Assembly: GCA_000787465.1 (NCBI GenBank)
Contig: JSYX01000736.1
Coordinates: 1 to 11,247 of the forward strand
Reading direction: 5' to 3'
DNA length: 11,247 bases
Origin: Thermomucor indicae-seudaticae
Lineage: Eukaryota > Mucoromycota > Mucoromycetes > Mucorales > Lichtheimiaceae
The number at the start of each line of letters is the position of its first letter. Position 1 is the stretch's first letter. The notes beneath the pieces are model-generated. The model was given only the letters and a program-made list of their open reading frames with translations. It was not told the origin of the DNA and did not search any database. The translations under genes and the position numbers were made by a program. Shown here piece after piece: positions 1 through 7,708 of this stretch.

Positions 1-205
1 ATGCGAAAAGACGTTGCTATACAGCAACGTCAGATCGAGACCGATTTTCAAGTGGCAAGCGTTGATACCAGAATTCGCGTCGGGAAAAGGCTGTTCAAGA
101 AGGGGACCATATACGATTGTCTGCTATACAAACGTCGAATAGACAAGATCTGCCACGTTGTCCGGCTCACTATACCAATCGATCTCCGTGCCAGAAGTTC
201 TCTTC
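1..205 (-). pseudogene. Unknown - strand coding fragment cut by the left window edge
   Basis: Read on the minus strand from 205 down to 1, after a good 3' splice site (pyrimidine run then TTGCAG at 213-206), this stretch stays open for 68 codons except for one TAG at 126-124. The residue mix is protein-like: it contains EIDWYSEPDNVADLVYST and, after the stop, VYGPLLEQPFPDANSGIN and KIGLDLTLLYSNVF. It runs off the window, so neither end is known. The competing reading is a 79-codon plus-strand open frame with the same codon boundaries (1-240), which is rich in R, K, I and Q and looks more like an antisense shadow. I do not recognise the family. From memory the style recalls orphan repeat-family proteins of zygomycete fungi, but I cannot verify that. 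The TAG may be a true nonsense mutation, in which case this is a pseudogene, or may hide a tiny intron. Confidence 0.33.
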
Positions 206-728
206 CTGCAAAAGAAGCCACGGCAACATACGTAGGATAAGCGATATTGTTTTTTTGCTCATAAATACAAAGGTGAGTACGGCGACAACATTACTGAAGC
301 ATTCGGCTTACCGTTTTCTCTTGCTTCCCATTATAGACGAGGACAAAGAGATAGAAATAGAAAGGATACTTTGCCTGTTGCACCTGTTCAAGGACATCAA
401 GGAGAATGGCGGTGGCATGCCATACGGCCCTTCGACATTGAAGTTGAATGAACACGACAATTTCCAGAGAAGTGGTAAGTTATACGTTGTCGATGCGGCA
501 TGTATTAGCAGCCACGCCGGCATACTCCGTGCGGAATGCGTTGTTGGGAAGAACACAAGACGAACGAGGGTCAGACATTATTTTGTTTATCCTGAGCTGG
601 TGCCAGATCACACGCTTATAGGGCGATTGCCTTCTGTGTGAATAAAATACGCTGACTCTGAATAAACGGTTGCACGAACACATTTCCACATATTTTGACA
701 TATTTCCACATTTCGTCTGAGCTTTTTC
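206..728. other. Unresolved stretch with conflicting coding and splice signals on both strands
   Basis: On the plus strand, 273-336 looks like a 64-nt intron: it starts GTGAGT and ends in a long pyrimidine tract and ATTATAG. It is followed by an open segment (337-474) containing LFKDIKENGGGMPYGPSTLK, which ends at a perfect GTAAGT (475-480). On the minus strand the same DNA (about 474 down to 313) is open and contains LLDVLEQVQQAKYPFYFY, and ends at GTAAGC (312-307). Both cannot be coding exons of ordinary genes and I cannot choose between them. No Helitron N-terminal motif could be identified here, so it is unclear whether this belongs to the Helentron beginning near 729 or to an older gene it landed in. 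At 676-716 a short motif resembling ATTTCCACAT occurs twice. Confidence 0.3.
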
Positions 729-752
729 CCATGGTGGCAGAAAAACAAGGTT

Positions 753-2582
753 ATGGGGATAATCCGCCAATTTGGTCTCCCAAGGTTTTTCATCACTTTG
801 TCTGCAGCGGAGGCTCAATGGCCAGAGCTTTTGTGTATCCTGAAGTCTGTTGTTGATAACGAAGATGCCACAATCGAACAAGTTAGCGCATTGCCGTACA
901 GCGAGAAAGCACGCCTTATTCAACAGGATCCCGTGACTTGCGCACGCTACTTTGACTGGAGATTTCGAGAGCTCTTGAAGACATGGAAGTCAAGACAAGG
1001 TCCATTTGGTGGCTACAAAGTCAAACACCATTATCATCGGATTGAATTCCAGCACCGTGGAGCTCCACATATACACATGTTGCTTTGGTTAGAGGGCGCG
1101 TCAGTTTTCGAAGAAAGAACAGAATCATCATCCGAAGATATATGCAGCTTCATAGACAGTATCATAATTTGCGACATCTCGTTGTACTCAGACGATGAGG
1201 TGATGAAGGAGTTTTTAAACGGTCAAACTCATAGACATACGAGGACTTGTAAGCGCAAAGATAATCCCAGAATCACCTGCCGATTCAGTATTCCACTTTT
1301 TTTCCAGTAGATCGTACTTGCATTCTACATCCATTCAGCAACGGCAGTATCTCTCCGGAGGATTTGAAAGCTTACAAAAAAATACAAGTCGATACGCGTC
1401 GTTCTCGAAACCATGGAGATACCCTCTCAGGACGTAACATTTGACCAGTTTTTGCAATCCATCTCTGTCAGTTATACGGAATATATTGATATCATACGGT
1501 CTTCACTCACCAAGAGCAAGATATTCTTCGATGTCGACCTTGCGAACATATATTTGCACCCGTTCCCGGAGAAGATCCTGCGATTACAGCGTGCTAACGT
1601 GGATATACAGTTCGTACTTGACGCCTATGCATGTTGCACGTACATTGTCGATTATATCAACAAGACAGACCGTGGTCTAGGTAAGATGTTAGACGAAGTA
1701 TTCAGGCAACAACGAGAGGGAAACAAATCTGTTATAGAGATGCTTCGGCAATTGTCGAATACTTACTACAACAATAGCGAGGTCTCTGCTCAGGATGCAG
1801 CCTACAATTTGCTACGGATCGCAATGTCAGAAGCCAGCACAACTGACGTGTACATCCCTACTAGTCCACTCGATCAGCGTAGCCGTATGTTAAAATCAGT
1901 CGACGAGTTAGTTGCGTTAGGTGACCTGGATTCCACAGATTGCTTCGTCCATGGGATTATAGAACACTACATCAAAAGGCCGTCTAGTATGGAAGAAATC
2001 AATCTCGCGCAGTTTGCTGCGTAGTATGAATATCGTCGAAGTGTTCCCAGTCGAAATAATGCGAGAACATCGAGAATGGAGTTGCATGAAGAAATGAATG
2101 AGGACCGGCAAGAAGAGCAGGAGGATCCGGAGGTTTCAGAAGACGGAACTCAAATGTCCGATGCAAACCAGTGGATTCGCTTGAAAGATAACGGCGGGTT
2201 TGTCAGAAGACGGATTAAACCTAAAGTCATACGATATCGTCGATATAGCTTGGAGTACGATCCAGATAACTATTACAGAGAACTCCTGATGTTGTATTTG
2301 CCACGGCGGAATGAGGTGCCTAAGCTGATAGACATTGATCTGCAAGCCAAGTTCACGCAGCATCGGTCCCAAATACTGCAAAACAGAAAACAATTCAATT
2401 CCTTTGAAGACACTGTCCTTTTAACCGCCATGGAAGAAGCCGATCGAAGAGCATTGGAAAGAAAGCCTGAGGATGAGGAAGACGATATGGCACCGGCAAC
2501 TTGCAATGACTTCAATAACTTTACGCTTGACGAAGCAGAGAATAACGACGTGGATATCCTGGAACAGATGGGCGAATATTAG
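753..2582 (+). pseudogene. Helentron Rep (HUH/Y2 nuclease) region, broken
   Basis: The region encodes the replication-initiator nuclease of a Helitron. The start at 753 is only the first Met in the open frame; homologous-looking residues (WWQKNKV) continue in frame upstream from about 729. Seen in order: FGLPRFFITLSAAEAQWPEL, then EFQHRGAPHIHML with the metal-binding His-x-His at 1068-1076, then a Cys/His cluster THRHTRTCKRK and CRFSIP. A frameshift at a 7-T run (1297-1303) moves into a frame reading DRTCILHPF, and a second near a 7-A run (1376-1382) returns to the first frame. NVDIQFVLDAYACCTYIVDY follows, carrying the catalytic-type Y-x3-Y-x2-K (Tyr codons at 1641 and 1653, Lys at 1662). 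The segment up to NLAQFAA ends in TAG at 2022-2024, and the next codons read YEYRR in the same frame. In relatives this place is normally FAAWY, so this is probably Trp (TGG) to stop. The acidic tail runs to TAG at 2580-2582. The nuclease residues look intact although the frame is not. Confidence 0.88.
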
Positions 2583-4064
2583 CAGCGACCTTATGCCGAA
2601 CGTTTTGTATCTCCTAAACGTTTGAGCAACAATGAGTATGAAGAGCTCGTGTCGAAATTGAACATACGTCAACGTAATTAGCTCTATAATGCGGTTCACC
2701 ACATAAATTCTACGGAGAAACCCTTTCTCCATTTGTAACTGGAGGTGCTGGCAGGGGAAAAAGCTTGCTCATATCCGCACTATATCAGACATTTATACGA
2801 CATTACGATTGCCGGATTGAATGAAATCTAGAATAGCCATCCGTTCTGTTGCGCGCGCCCACAGGCAAAGCTGCTTTCAATATCCTAGGCCAGACTCTAC
2901 GCGCTGTTTTCCGGCCGCCTGTGATTCAGCGCGGTTCAATAACCGAGCTGTCAGCGGAAGTCGCCCACTCGATGTCAACAGCGCTCGCAGAGCTCCAAAT
3001 CGTCATCTTTGACAAAATTAGTAGGGTCAGTGAATGCTTGCTGAGATGGGTTGATAAACGCCTGCGCGACATTTTTTTTCGAGAGATTAACCCTTCGGTG
3101 GCAAATCAGTGATCGCAGTCGGGGATCTTCTACAGCTTCCACCAGTGATGGATCACCGGTTTGTAGCCAAAGATCGAGCGATCCTTTGATTGAAACGTTT
3201 GGGATACCCTTGTGGCATCTTTTTCAGGTCTACTAACTGAACGAAATAATGCGACAAAGAGACAACGCAAACTTTGCCATTGCACTTATTAATATGGCTC
3301 GCGGGGTAATGACTGCAGACGATGTTTCACTGCTACGCAGTCGATGCTTTCCTGAAATTCCTGCAGATGTCCAGGCAACAGAGCCGATATATCTTTTCGC
3401 AACGAACGCAGCAGTCGATGCATACAACACCACTGTACTGCAAACAATGAACACAGAACATGCAATTTCGCATGCATACGGTGCTGTTTCAGGCGATGGT
3501 TCCCGTAGTGCCCCTTTCGCTATCCTTGCTTCAGTCCAATCCAAAAAGACTCAGGATACAATGGGATTGCCATCAGCCCTGTTCTTACGCATCGGGGCAA
3601 GATATATGATTACCAGCAATGTGGATACAGGCGACGGGCTTGTTAATGGTGTCACTGGCAGGCTTCGCAGGATCGATTTAGGCCGGCATACTGGCCGGCA
3701 AAAGGTAATCAAGCCTCTTCGTGTATGGCTTGAATTTGATAATGAACGCTCAGGGGAAGAACTGCGAAACCGGCAAAGAAACCTTATAACGCGGCTGCAG
3801 GTAACTAGTTCATGGACGCCTGTCGAACCGGTAACACTGGTGGTTCAACGCCGAGAAAGTTCCAACTAGAAAGTATCTCGAACACAGTTTCCTCTTGTAC
3901 ACTGTGAGGCCCTGACCATACACAAATCCCAAGGCGGAACGTATCAAGCAGCAGGCGTATGACAAGGTCATTACTATACGTCGCTTGCTCTAGAGCTACA
4001 ACCACCAATGGTCTATTTATCATTGGCCAGTTTCAGGCCCCACAGCCTCCAAATCCAAATGATC
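2583..4064 (+). pseudogene. Helentron PIF1-like helicase region, broken
   Basis: This is the SF1B, PIF1-family 5'-3' DNA helicase part that unwinds the nicked strand. Motifs seen: Walker A GGAGRGKS (2741-2764), motif Ia APTGKAA (2855-2875), Walker B as VIFDK (3002-3016), motif III GDLLQLPPV (3121-3147), an accessory block from about 3591 containing IGARYMITSNVDTGDGLVNG, motif VI-type ALTIHKSQGGTY (3909-3944) and LLYVACSRA (from 3971). The Walker B Glu of D-E is replaced by Lys (codon 3014-3016), which should abolish ATP hydrolysis. In-frame stops include 2679-2681, 2819-2821, 3234-3236 and 3867-3869. The frame changes near 2730, at or near the 8-T run 3072-3079, near 3183 and near 3955. The longest unbroken piece is 3249-3866 (206 residues). 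It cannot yield a working enzyme. Confidence 0.87.
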
Positions 4065-4135
4065 CGATTTCCATTGAACTGATTCGGCAAGAATCCGTCC
4101 CCTTGTATCCGTGTTTCCAGTTCCTTCATGAGCCA

Positions 4136-4782
4136 CTCTTAATGACATTCCAGCTCATGTTTCATAACGTGCAAAGTATTGGCAGGCACCTCATACGTAT
4201 TGTGAAAGATCCTGCTTATCTTTGCTCGCATATATTATTGTTTGCCGAAACGTGGACATCATCAACAGATAAGTATATATTCCGGGTTTCAAAACGTTGC
4301 TCGGGTGGTTTGCAAGGCAGGCAGCGGTCGTCGAGAGCCTCAAGGAGTATCATGCTACGTCCACCATATCTTTTCATCCAACGTATACGAGCCCTACACG
4401 AAATTTGTACGCCATGGTTCTAGTACGTTGAGTATAGCAGGATTCTCCTTGTTGGATTTGTATATCGTCTGTGTATATGCGATCCCCACTTTCCCGGTTG
4501 CTGCGGTAATCGACAATCTGTAGCAGATGCTGCAACAGACGAGATGGAGCAATTTTAAAACAGCTGGCGACTTCAACATAAATTTCAATGACGCTTCATC
4601 GAGTGACGCCAATACATTGCTGGATTTCTTTAGCACCCGTTCCTTTAGTCGTGTATTCGAACTTGGTACCAGCACAACCAAGGCAGGCACACAGATCGAT
4701 AATGTCTTCGCTACATTTCCCATACGCTACCACATACACATCACTTTTCAGTCATCATGAACCCCTATGGCTTAGATTTTAG
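4136..4782 (+). pseudogene. Helentron C-terminal EEP (apurinic-like) endonuclease domain, broken
   Basis: Similarity is to the endonuclease/exonuclease/phosphatase fold also used by non-LTR retrotransposons. Seen: FHNVQS with the N-terminal Asn; FAETWT with the catalytic-type Glu codon at 4247-4249; a shift to another frame near 4275, after which GFQNVARV, YVHHIFSSN and a VCVYAIPTF strand are readable; a TAG at 4521-4523; GDFNINF (4566-4577 for GDFN); and TQIDNVF. The last motif appears in a further frame as SHHEPLW (4750-4770), where the family has S-D-H, so the catalytic Asp is His. The frame ends at TAG 4780-4782. This domain places the element with Helentrons and not with canonical Helitrons. 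Two frameshifts, one stop and one lost catalytic residue indicate a dead domain. Confidence 0.8.
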
Positions 4783-4829
4783 CTTTTACGATTACAAAAC
4801 CCTATGACATTCTTAGTTATGCCTAAGCC
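4769..4829. repeat. Nested inverted repeats just after the Helentron coding end
   Basis: GGCTTAG (4769-4775) and CTAAGCC (4823-4829) are perfect 7-bp inverted arms. Inside, CTTAG (4812-4816) can instead pair with CTAAG (4823-4827) across a 6-nt loop, giving two competing hairpins. CTATG recurs around them (about 4765, 4802 and 4832). Helitron-superfamily elements usually carry a short palindrome near the 3' end, so this is a candidate terminator hairpin. The left arm overlaps the last codons of the endonuclease and no element boundary could be fixed. Confidence 0.3.
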
Positions 4830-5017
4830 CTCTATGTCCTCACCATATGTTTATTAGTTAACGTCAAACGTATGCTACTGGTATCTATGCTGATAAAAGA
4901 ATCTTCATGCCTAGCAACTCTACATTCGAACTCAGGAGTATAGAACGCCAAGGTGATTTCAGCTGAAATAACCTTCCCGAATTTTTATATCGTGAACTGA
5001 ATACGATTATTTTGCAG
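4783..5017 (+). other. AT-rich spacer between the Helentron and the next gene, with a possible upstream exon
   Basis: Most of this stretch shows stops in all frames. About 4868-4952 is open on the plus strand in the same frame as the exon starting at 5018, and reads YATGIYADKRIFMPS and FELRSIERQ, followed by GTGATT. It could be an upstream exon of the 5018-5668 gene, but the splice phase does not fit that exon, so it is left out of the model. The stretch ends in a good 3' splice site, GATTATTTTGCAG, at 5005-5017. Confidence 0.25.
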
Positions 5018-5668
5018 GACCACTTGCGTACCATGTACAAGGACCTGCGTTTAAACGGACAAGACCTCTGGTACGACTTCTCCGGCAGAGCATTGTTTGC
5101 TGCAGTCTATAATAGCCCGCAGTGACACGTTTGAGGATATCAAGTACTAGTACGGCACTCTTTTGCTCTTGATGCAGTCCCATTTCAACAACGCCATGGC
5201 CGAAGCAAAACGCACAGCTGCTCAAAACGACCTGCGCAGAGAAGACAGCATGTACGCAAGTAGAAAGGCCAGGGTAAATGACAACAGACATTTGATATTT
5301 CCATTGCTATTACACGCCTCACTGGTTTATAGAAGCTGAGAAAGCGCAAGAAAGCATTTGCCGAGGCAGGCTCACACGCTTTCTCCGAGCACCGGGACGT
5401 CACGAAGCTCCTGCAGATGGCGTACATGTCAGAAGTCGTGACGTATGAAGAAGCCTTGCCGCAGAAGAAGTGGCTAGTGGGAAGACCAAGCTGGCGAAGC
5501 CGCAAGGCAACGCGATTCCTTGACGAACTAGATCGTCTCGCTGAACCGAAGCCGAAGAACAACCGTCAGAGAAGGCAGAAAACAGAACGCAGAATGGTGA
5601 CTGTCGAGATGAACGAACCAGAGGATCACGATCTGCCGAGCTGGGCGCTGGCGAGTTCATTACAGTAG
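5018..5668 (+). CDS. Unknown spliced gene with a basic central region
   Basis: The strongest part is two exons, 5151-5273 and 5333-5668, joined by a 59-nt intron (5274-5332, GTAAAT to TTTATAG) in phase 0 that keeps one frame to a TAG stop (5666-5668). The product has an alanine-rich stretch with HFNNAMAEAKRTAAQ, a basic segment KLRKRKKAFAEAG, then KKWLVGRPSWRSRKATRFLD, a second basic cluster NNRQRRQKTERR and an acidic C-terminus ending DLPSWALASSLQ. An earlier exon is likely at 5018-5104 after a clean TTTTGCAG and includes MYKDLRLNGQDLWYDFSG. Joining it to 5151 needs a 46-nt intron with a weak GTCTAT donor, otherwise a TAG at 5148-5150 interrupts. No start codon is established; the Met at 5196 would give 137 residues. 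The family is unknown to me. From memory, W..R.P.WRS.....LD.LD-like segments occur in orphan zygomycete repeat proteins (unverified). It faces the - strand gene ending at 5813. Confidence 0.45.
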
Positions 5669-5812
5669 CCTTTGTATATAGAGATCTGGCTAAAAAGATC
5701 CACTCCTCCAAAAATTTAAACAGGCCGCCCTAGGTCTCGGTCGTGACCATCGTGCGCAAAGTAATTGAGTAACATAGCTTCAATCGTATAGTTCATCCGT
5801 TACGTTTGATCA

Positions 5813-6427
5813 TCACTTTGAGGGCGAGTGCTTGAAGACATCTTTCGTTGCAAGCCTAGCATGGCCGTCACTGCAGACCAAAATTTTGAGATAATTCGCG
5901 ATCGCGGTCTGAGACAATGCTTTCGGATAAATTTCTTCCAGAAATAGGTGCGCAAAGTCTTCTGCCGCATCGCTAATCTCCATTGGCAGATACTCTTTCT
6001 GTAAAAGTACTTTCCGTTGTGGATATTTTTTTAAAGCTTTATTAGAACGCGTCTGTTCGATCTGTTCGCGACTCTATGTGACTGCCGTACTCCGGCCGGC
6101 GTCCTCAATGCTGCGCGCAAAAATACGTATGGATCGCCTTCTACAGGGCAGAATCACTTAATTGGCAGCACTTGACGTCTTCAACGATAAATTCCTTCAC
6201 AAGTTTCGTCACTGGTCTGTTATGGGGCGACCGGAACGGCTCATCCAAGTATCTAAATCCACCGTCGCCGATTGCTTCGGCGCACGTGCGTATAGAGCTT
6301 CTGATATGAACCATTCGTTCATTCAGAACTTCTAGGCTGTGCCTCGTGCTAGAAAGCGGTTGCTGCCGTTGTTGTGGTTGCTGTTTGATCAATACTTTGT
6401 GTACGGCTTTGACATCATTGTCGTATT
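5813..6427 (-). CDS. Unknown spliced gene, last two exons
   Basis: Exon A (6427-6145) follows an acceptor TATATCAG and encodes a glutamine-rich start (LIKQQPQQRQQPLSS), a helical middle (LEVLNERMVHIRSSIRTCAE), then FRYLDEPFRSPHNRPVTKLV and EFIVEDVKCC. Exon B (6071-5813) encodes REQIEQTRSNKALKKYPQRK, EYLPMEISDAAEDFAHLF, YPKALSQTAIANYLKILVCS and ends FKHSPSK at TGA 5815-5813. A 73-nt intron, 6144-6072 (GTAGAA to TAGAG), keeps the frame and gives about 179 residues. The alternative join 6176-6074 also keeps the frame, but with a GTCAAG donor. The 5' exon and start were not found. The family is unknown, and I see no signal peptide or membrane span. Three consistent points support it: unbroken frames in both exons, amino-acid composition, and matching splice phase. 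Confidence 0.45.
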
Positions 6428-7062
6428 CTGATATACTTTATATGTAACCACCTATGCAATAACCCAGTATCGGGTTTCCACCGTCGCGAAAATTTAGCGG
6501 AAATCGTGGAAATCCCGATGGCGATGAATGTTTCAAAATAAAGATGTTAAAAGACGTTGAACGCCGATATAAAGGAAACAAAAGGACGACAGTGCGATGG
6601 CAGTCAATATTGTGCGTTAGTTAATAGCAAAGAATAATGTGGTTGCCGGTATTCCCGCACATCAGGCGTCCAGCGAACTCATGCAACAAAGCCGAAAGAC
6701 GATGATGCGGCACCCGCCCAGCATGACTAACCGCAGCCTGTCCAACATAATTGCACATTAAAAACGCTTGCGATCTTGCGGATGCAAATATGTCCATACA
6801 GCTTCACAGCCTCGCAGCCTCGAACATGGCGACCGACGCTCACATGGATCGATGGAAGATAGAGTGTCTTAAATAAATTAAAAAAAAAAACAAAAAATGT
6901 GTTTTCAAGTCCACTTTATGCGGGCGGATGATGTCAACATCGTTTTTCATACAACTTGTCTGTTTCATCTGATTATTGGCAAAACTGGATCTTTTACGTG
7001 TTAGCGAAAATATTTCAATTTTGTTGCTTATGTAGCCCCTCGTTTATATTCGGTTTGGAAAA
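6428..7062. other. AT-rich spacer with a palindrome and an A-rich tract
   Basis: No gene could be supported here. It holds the inverted repeat at 6469-6519 (listed separately). It also holds a 28-codon plus-strand frame (6790-6876, starting MSIQLHSLAAS) that ends at TAA inside AAATAAATT and runs straight into 11 A, one C and 6 A (6880-6897). A 45-codon minus-strand open frame (6758-6621) starts MCNYVGQAAVSHAG and ends GNTGNHIILCY. It might be a 5' exon of the gene at 6427-5813, but I found no splice path joining them. Confidence 0.4.
6469..6519. repeat. 51-bp imperfect inverted repeat
   Basis: The left arm ATCGGGTTTCCA (6469-6480) pairs with the right arm TGGAAATCCCGAT (6507-6519) with one unpaired base, enclosing a 26-nt loop. 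It lies 42 bp upstream of exon A of the minus-strand gene. It could be the end of a small transposon, a regulatory palindrome or chance. No target-site duplication was found around it. Confidence 0.5.
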
Positions 7063-7070
7063 TATATAGA
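7063..7070 (+). promoter_or_regulatory. TATA-like box upstream of the 7113 gene
   Basis: TATATAGA lies 43 bp before the ATG at 7113, inside an AT-rich stretch. The spacing is reasonable for a TATA box with a short 5' leader. TATA-like strings are common in AT-rich DNA, so confidence is limited. Confidence 0.3.
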
Positions 7071-7112
7071 AGAAGTCAAACAGGCAAGTCATATTGCAAT
7101 ATTACTGTTGAG

Positions 7113-7372
7113 ATGGACCGATCAACCCGATGTTGCCTTTGCGCCGGGGAACAGGACGTTGAAGTTCCATATTTTTCCCACGGAATATGGTCAACGATAA
7201 GGTAGTAAATGCAGATAGTCCATGCACTATACAAGGTGTAAGGTGTCAGACTGTTTCAAAAGTTCATGATACCCACGTGTCCTGTGTTTTCGAAAAATTA
7301 AATTGGGTTCTTCAAATAACCCCCAAGAAAATAGCTGCAAACAGGGTGATCTTACCCCCAATTTACTCATAA
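7113..7372 (+). CDS. Small unknown gene with an N-terminal Cys-rich start
   Basis: The ATG at 7113 opens exon 1 (7113-7201), which begins MDRSTRCCLCAGEQD with a C-x2-C pair and continues PYFSHGIWSTI. A 41-nt intron (7202-7242, GTAGTA to GTAAG) in phase 2 leads to exon 2 (7243-7372), with CQTVSKVHDTHVSCVF, NWVLQITPKK and a TAA stop at 7370-7372, giving about 72 residues. The further Cys and His residues in exon 2 (C, H.TH..C) might complete a small zinc-binding fold, but I cannot match a known finger. The upstream TATA-like box supports the start. The alternative is that exon 2 alone is a chance 61-codon frame starting at 7187. Function unknown. Confidence 0.33.
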
Positions 7373-7708
7373 GAAATACAGACCCCCTATACACTTACGC
7401 TACACAGGGCTGGTGTTACTTCTTTTGGAGTCATCTGCGTTTGCTGCATGCTGTGATATGTGAATAAGCAGATAAAGCATGTTGCTGTTGATAATTTTTC
7501 TGAGCTACACTTCGATTGATACGTAATGCGTAAACGATACACTTTCTACTCTTTCTTTCCTTGGTGTTTCAGATGGGAAGTCAATGCTTCTGGTAGTGTT
7601 TGTTTTTATTGAAACGGTGTACATAACTAAGCAGGGTAATAGAATAAATAATGTGTAAAAGAATAACAATGTACCTGAATGAAAATACAGTCATTTTATT
7701 CATTGGTA
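7373..7708. other. AT-rich spacer with AATAAA-type signals on both strands
   Basis: No coding stretch is supported. AATAAA occurs on the plus strand near 7643 (AGAATAAATAATG). The reverse complement TTTATT near 7695-7700 gives AATAAA on the minus strand. These could end the convergent transcripts of the 7113 gene (+) and the 8415-7709 gene (-), but such strings are expected often in AT-rich DNA. Confidence 0.35.

Larger units (their letters stand above)
729..4782 (+). mobile_element. Decayed Helentron-type Helitron (Rep, PIF1-like helicase, EEP endonuclease)
   Basis: This is the minimum extent of a rolling-circle DNA transposon, set by recognisable protein sequence only. The order Rep nuclease, PIF1-like SF1 helicase, then C-terminal endonuclease/exonuclease/phosphatase domain is known for Helentrons (Helitron2 branch); canonical Helitrons lack the last domain. 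Such elements are thought to nick one strand with a Rep tyrosine, peel it off with the helicase and copy it into a new site. All pieces lie on the plus strand in the right order but move among three frames and are crossed by stop codons, so no full-length RepHel protein can be made. The true DNA ends were not located. A candidate 3' palindrome lies at 4769-4829, and the 5' end may lie before 729 or outside the window. Confidence 0.9.

Noticed and set aside
676..716. Repeated ATTTCCACAT-like motif as a possible binding array or CRISPR
   Set aside because: Only two imperfect short copies in AT-rich DNA; no regular spacers.
480..923. 147-codon minus-strand open frame over the Rep start
   Set aside because: It lies antisense to clearly recognisable Rep sequence on the plus strand from 753 on, so it is a shadow there.
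3233..3544. 103-codon minus-strand open frame
   Set aside because: It is antisense to the best preserved helicase segment (3249-3866), whose plus-strand motifs are unmistakable.
4136..4782. Independent non-LTR retrotransposon inserted after the helicase
   Set aside because: No reverse transcriptase, poly(A) tail or target duplication follows; the EEP domain in this position is a known Helentron feature.
5007..5711. Three overlapping minus-strand open frames
   Set aside because: They mirror the plus-strand exons 5018-5668, which have splice sites and a consistent joined frame; the minus readings have unlikely composition and no splice support.
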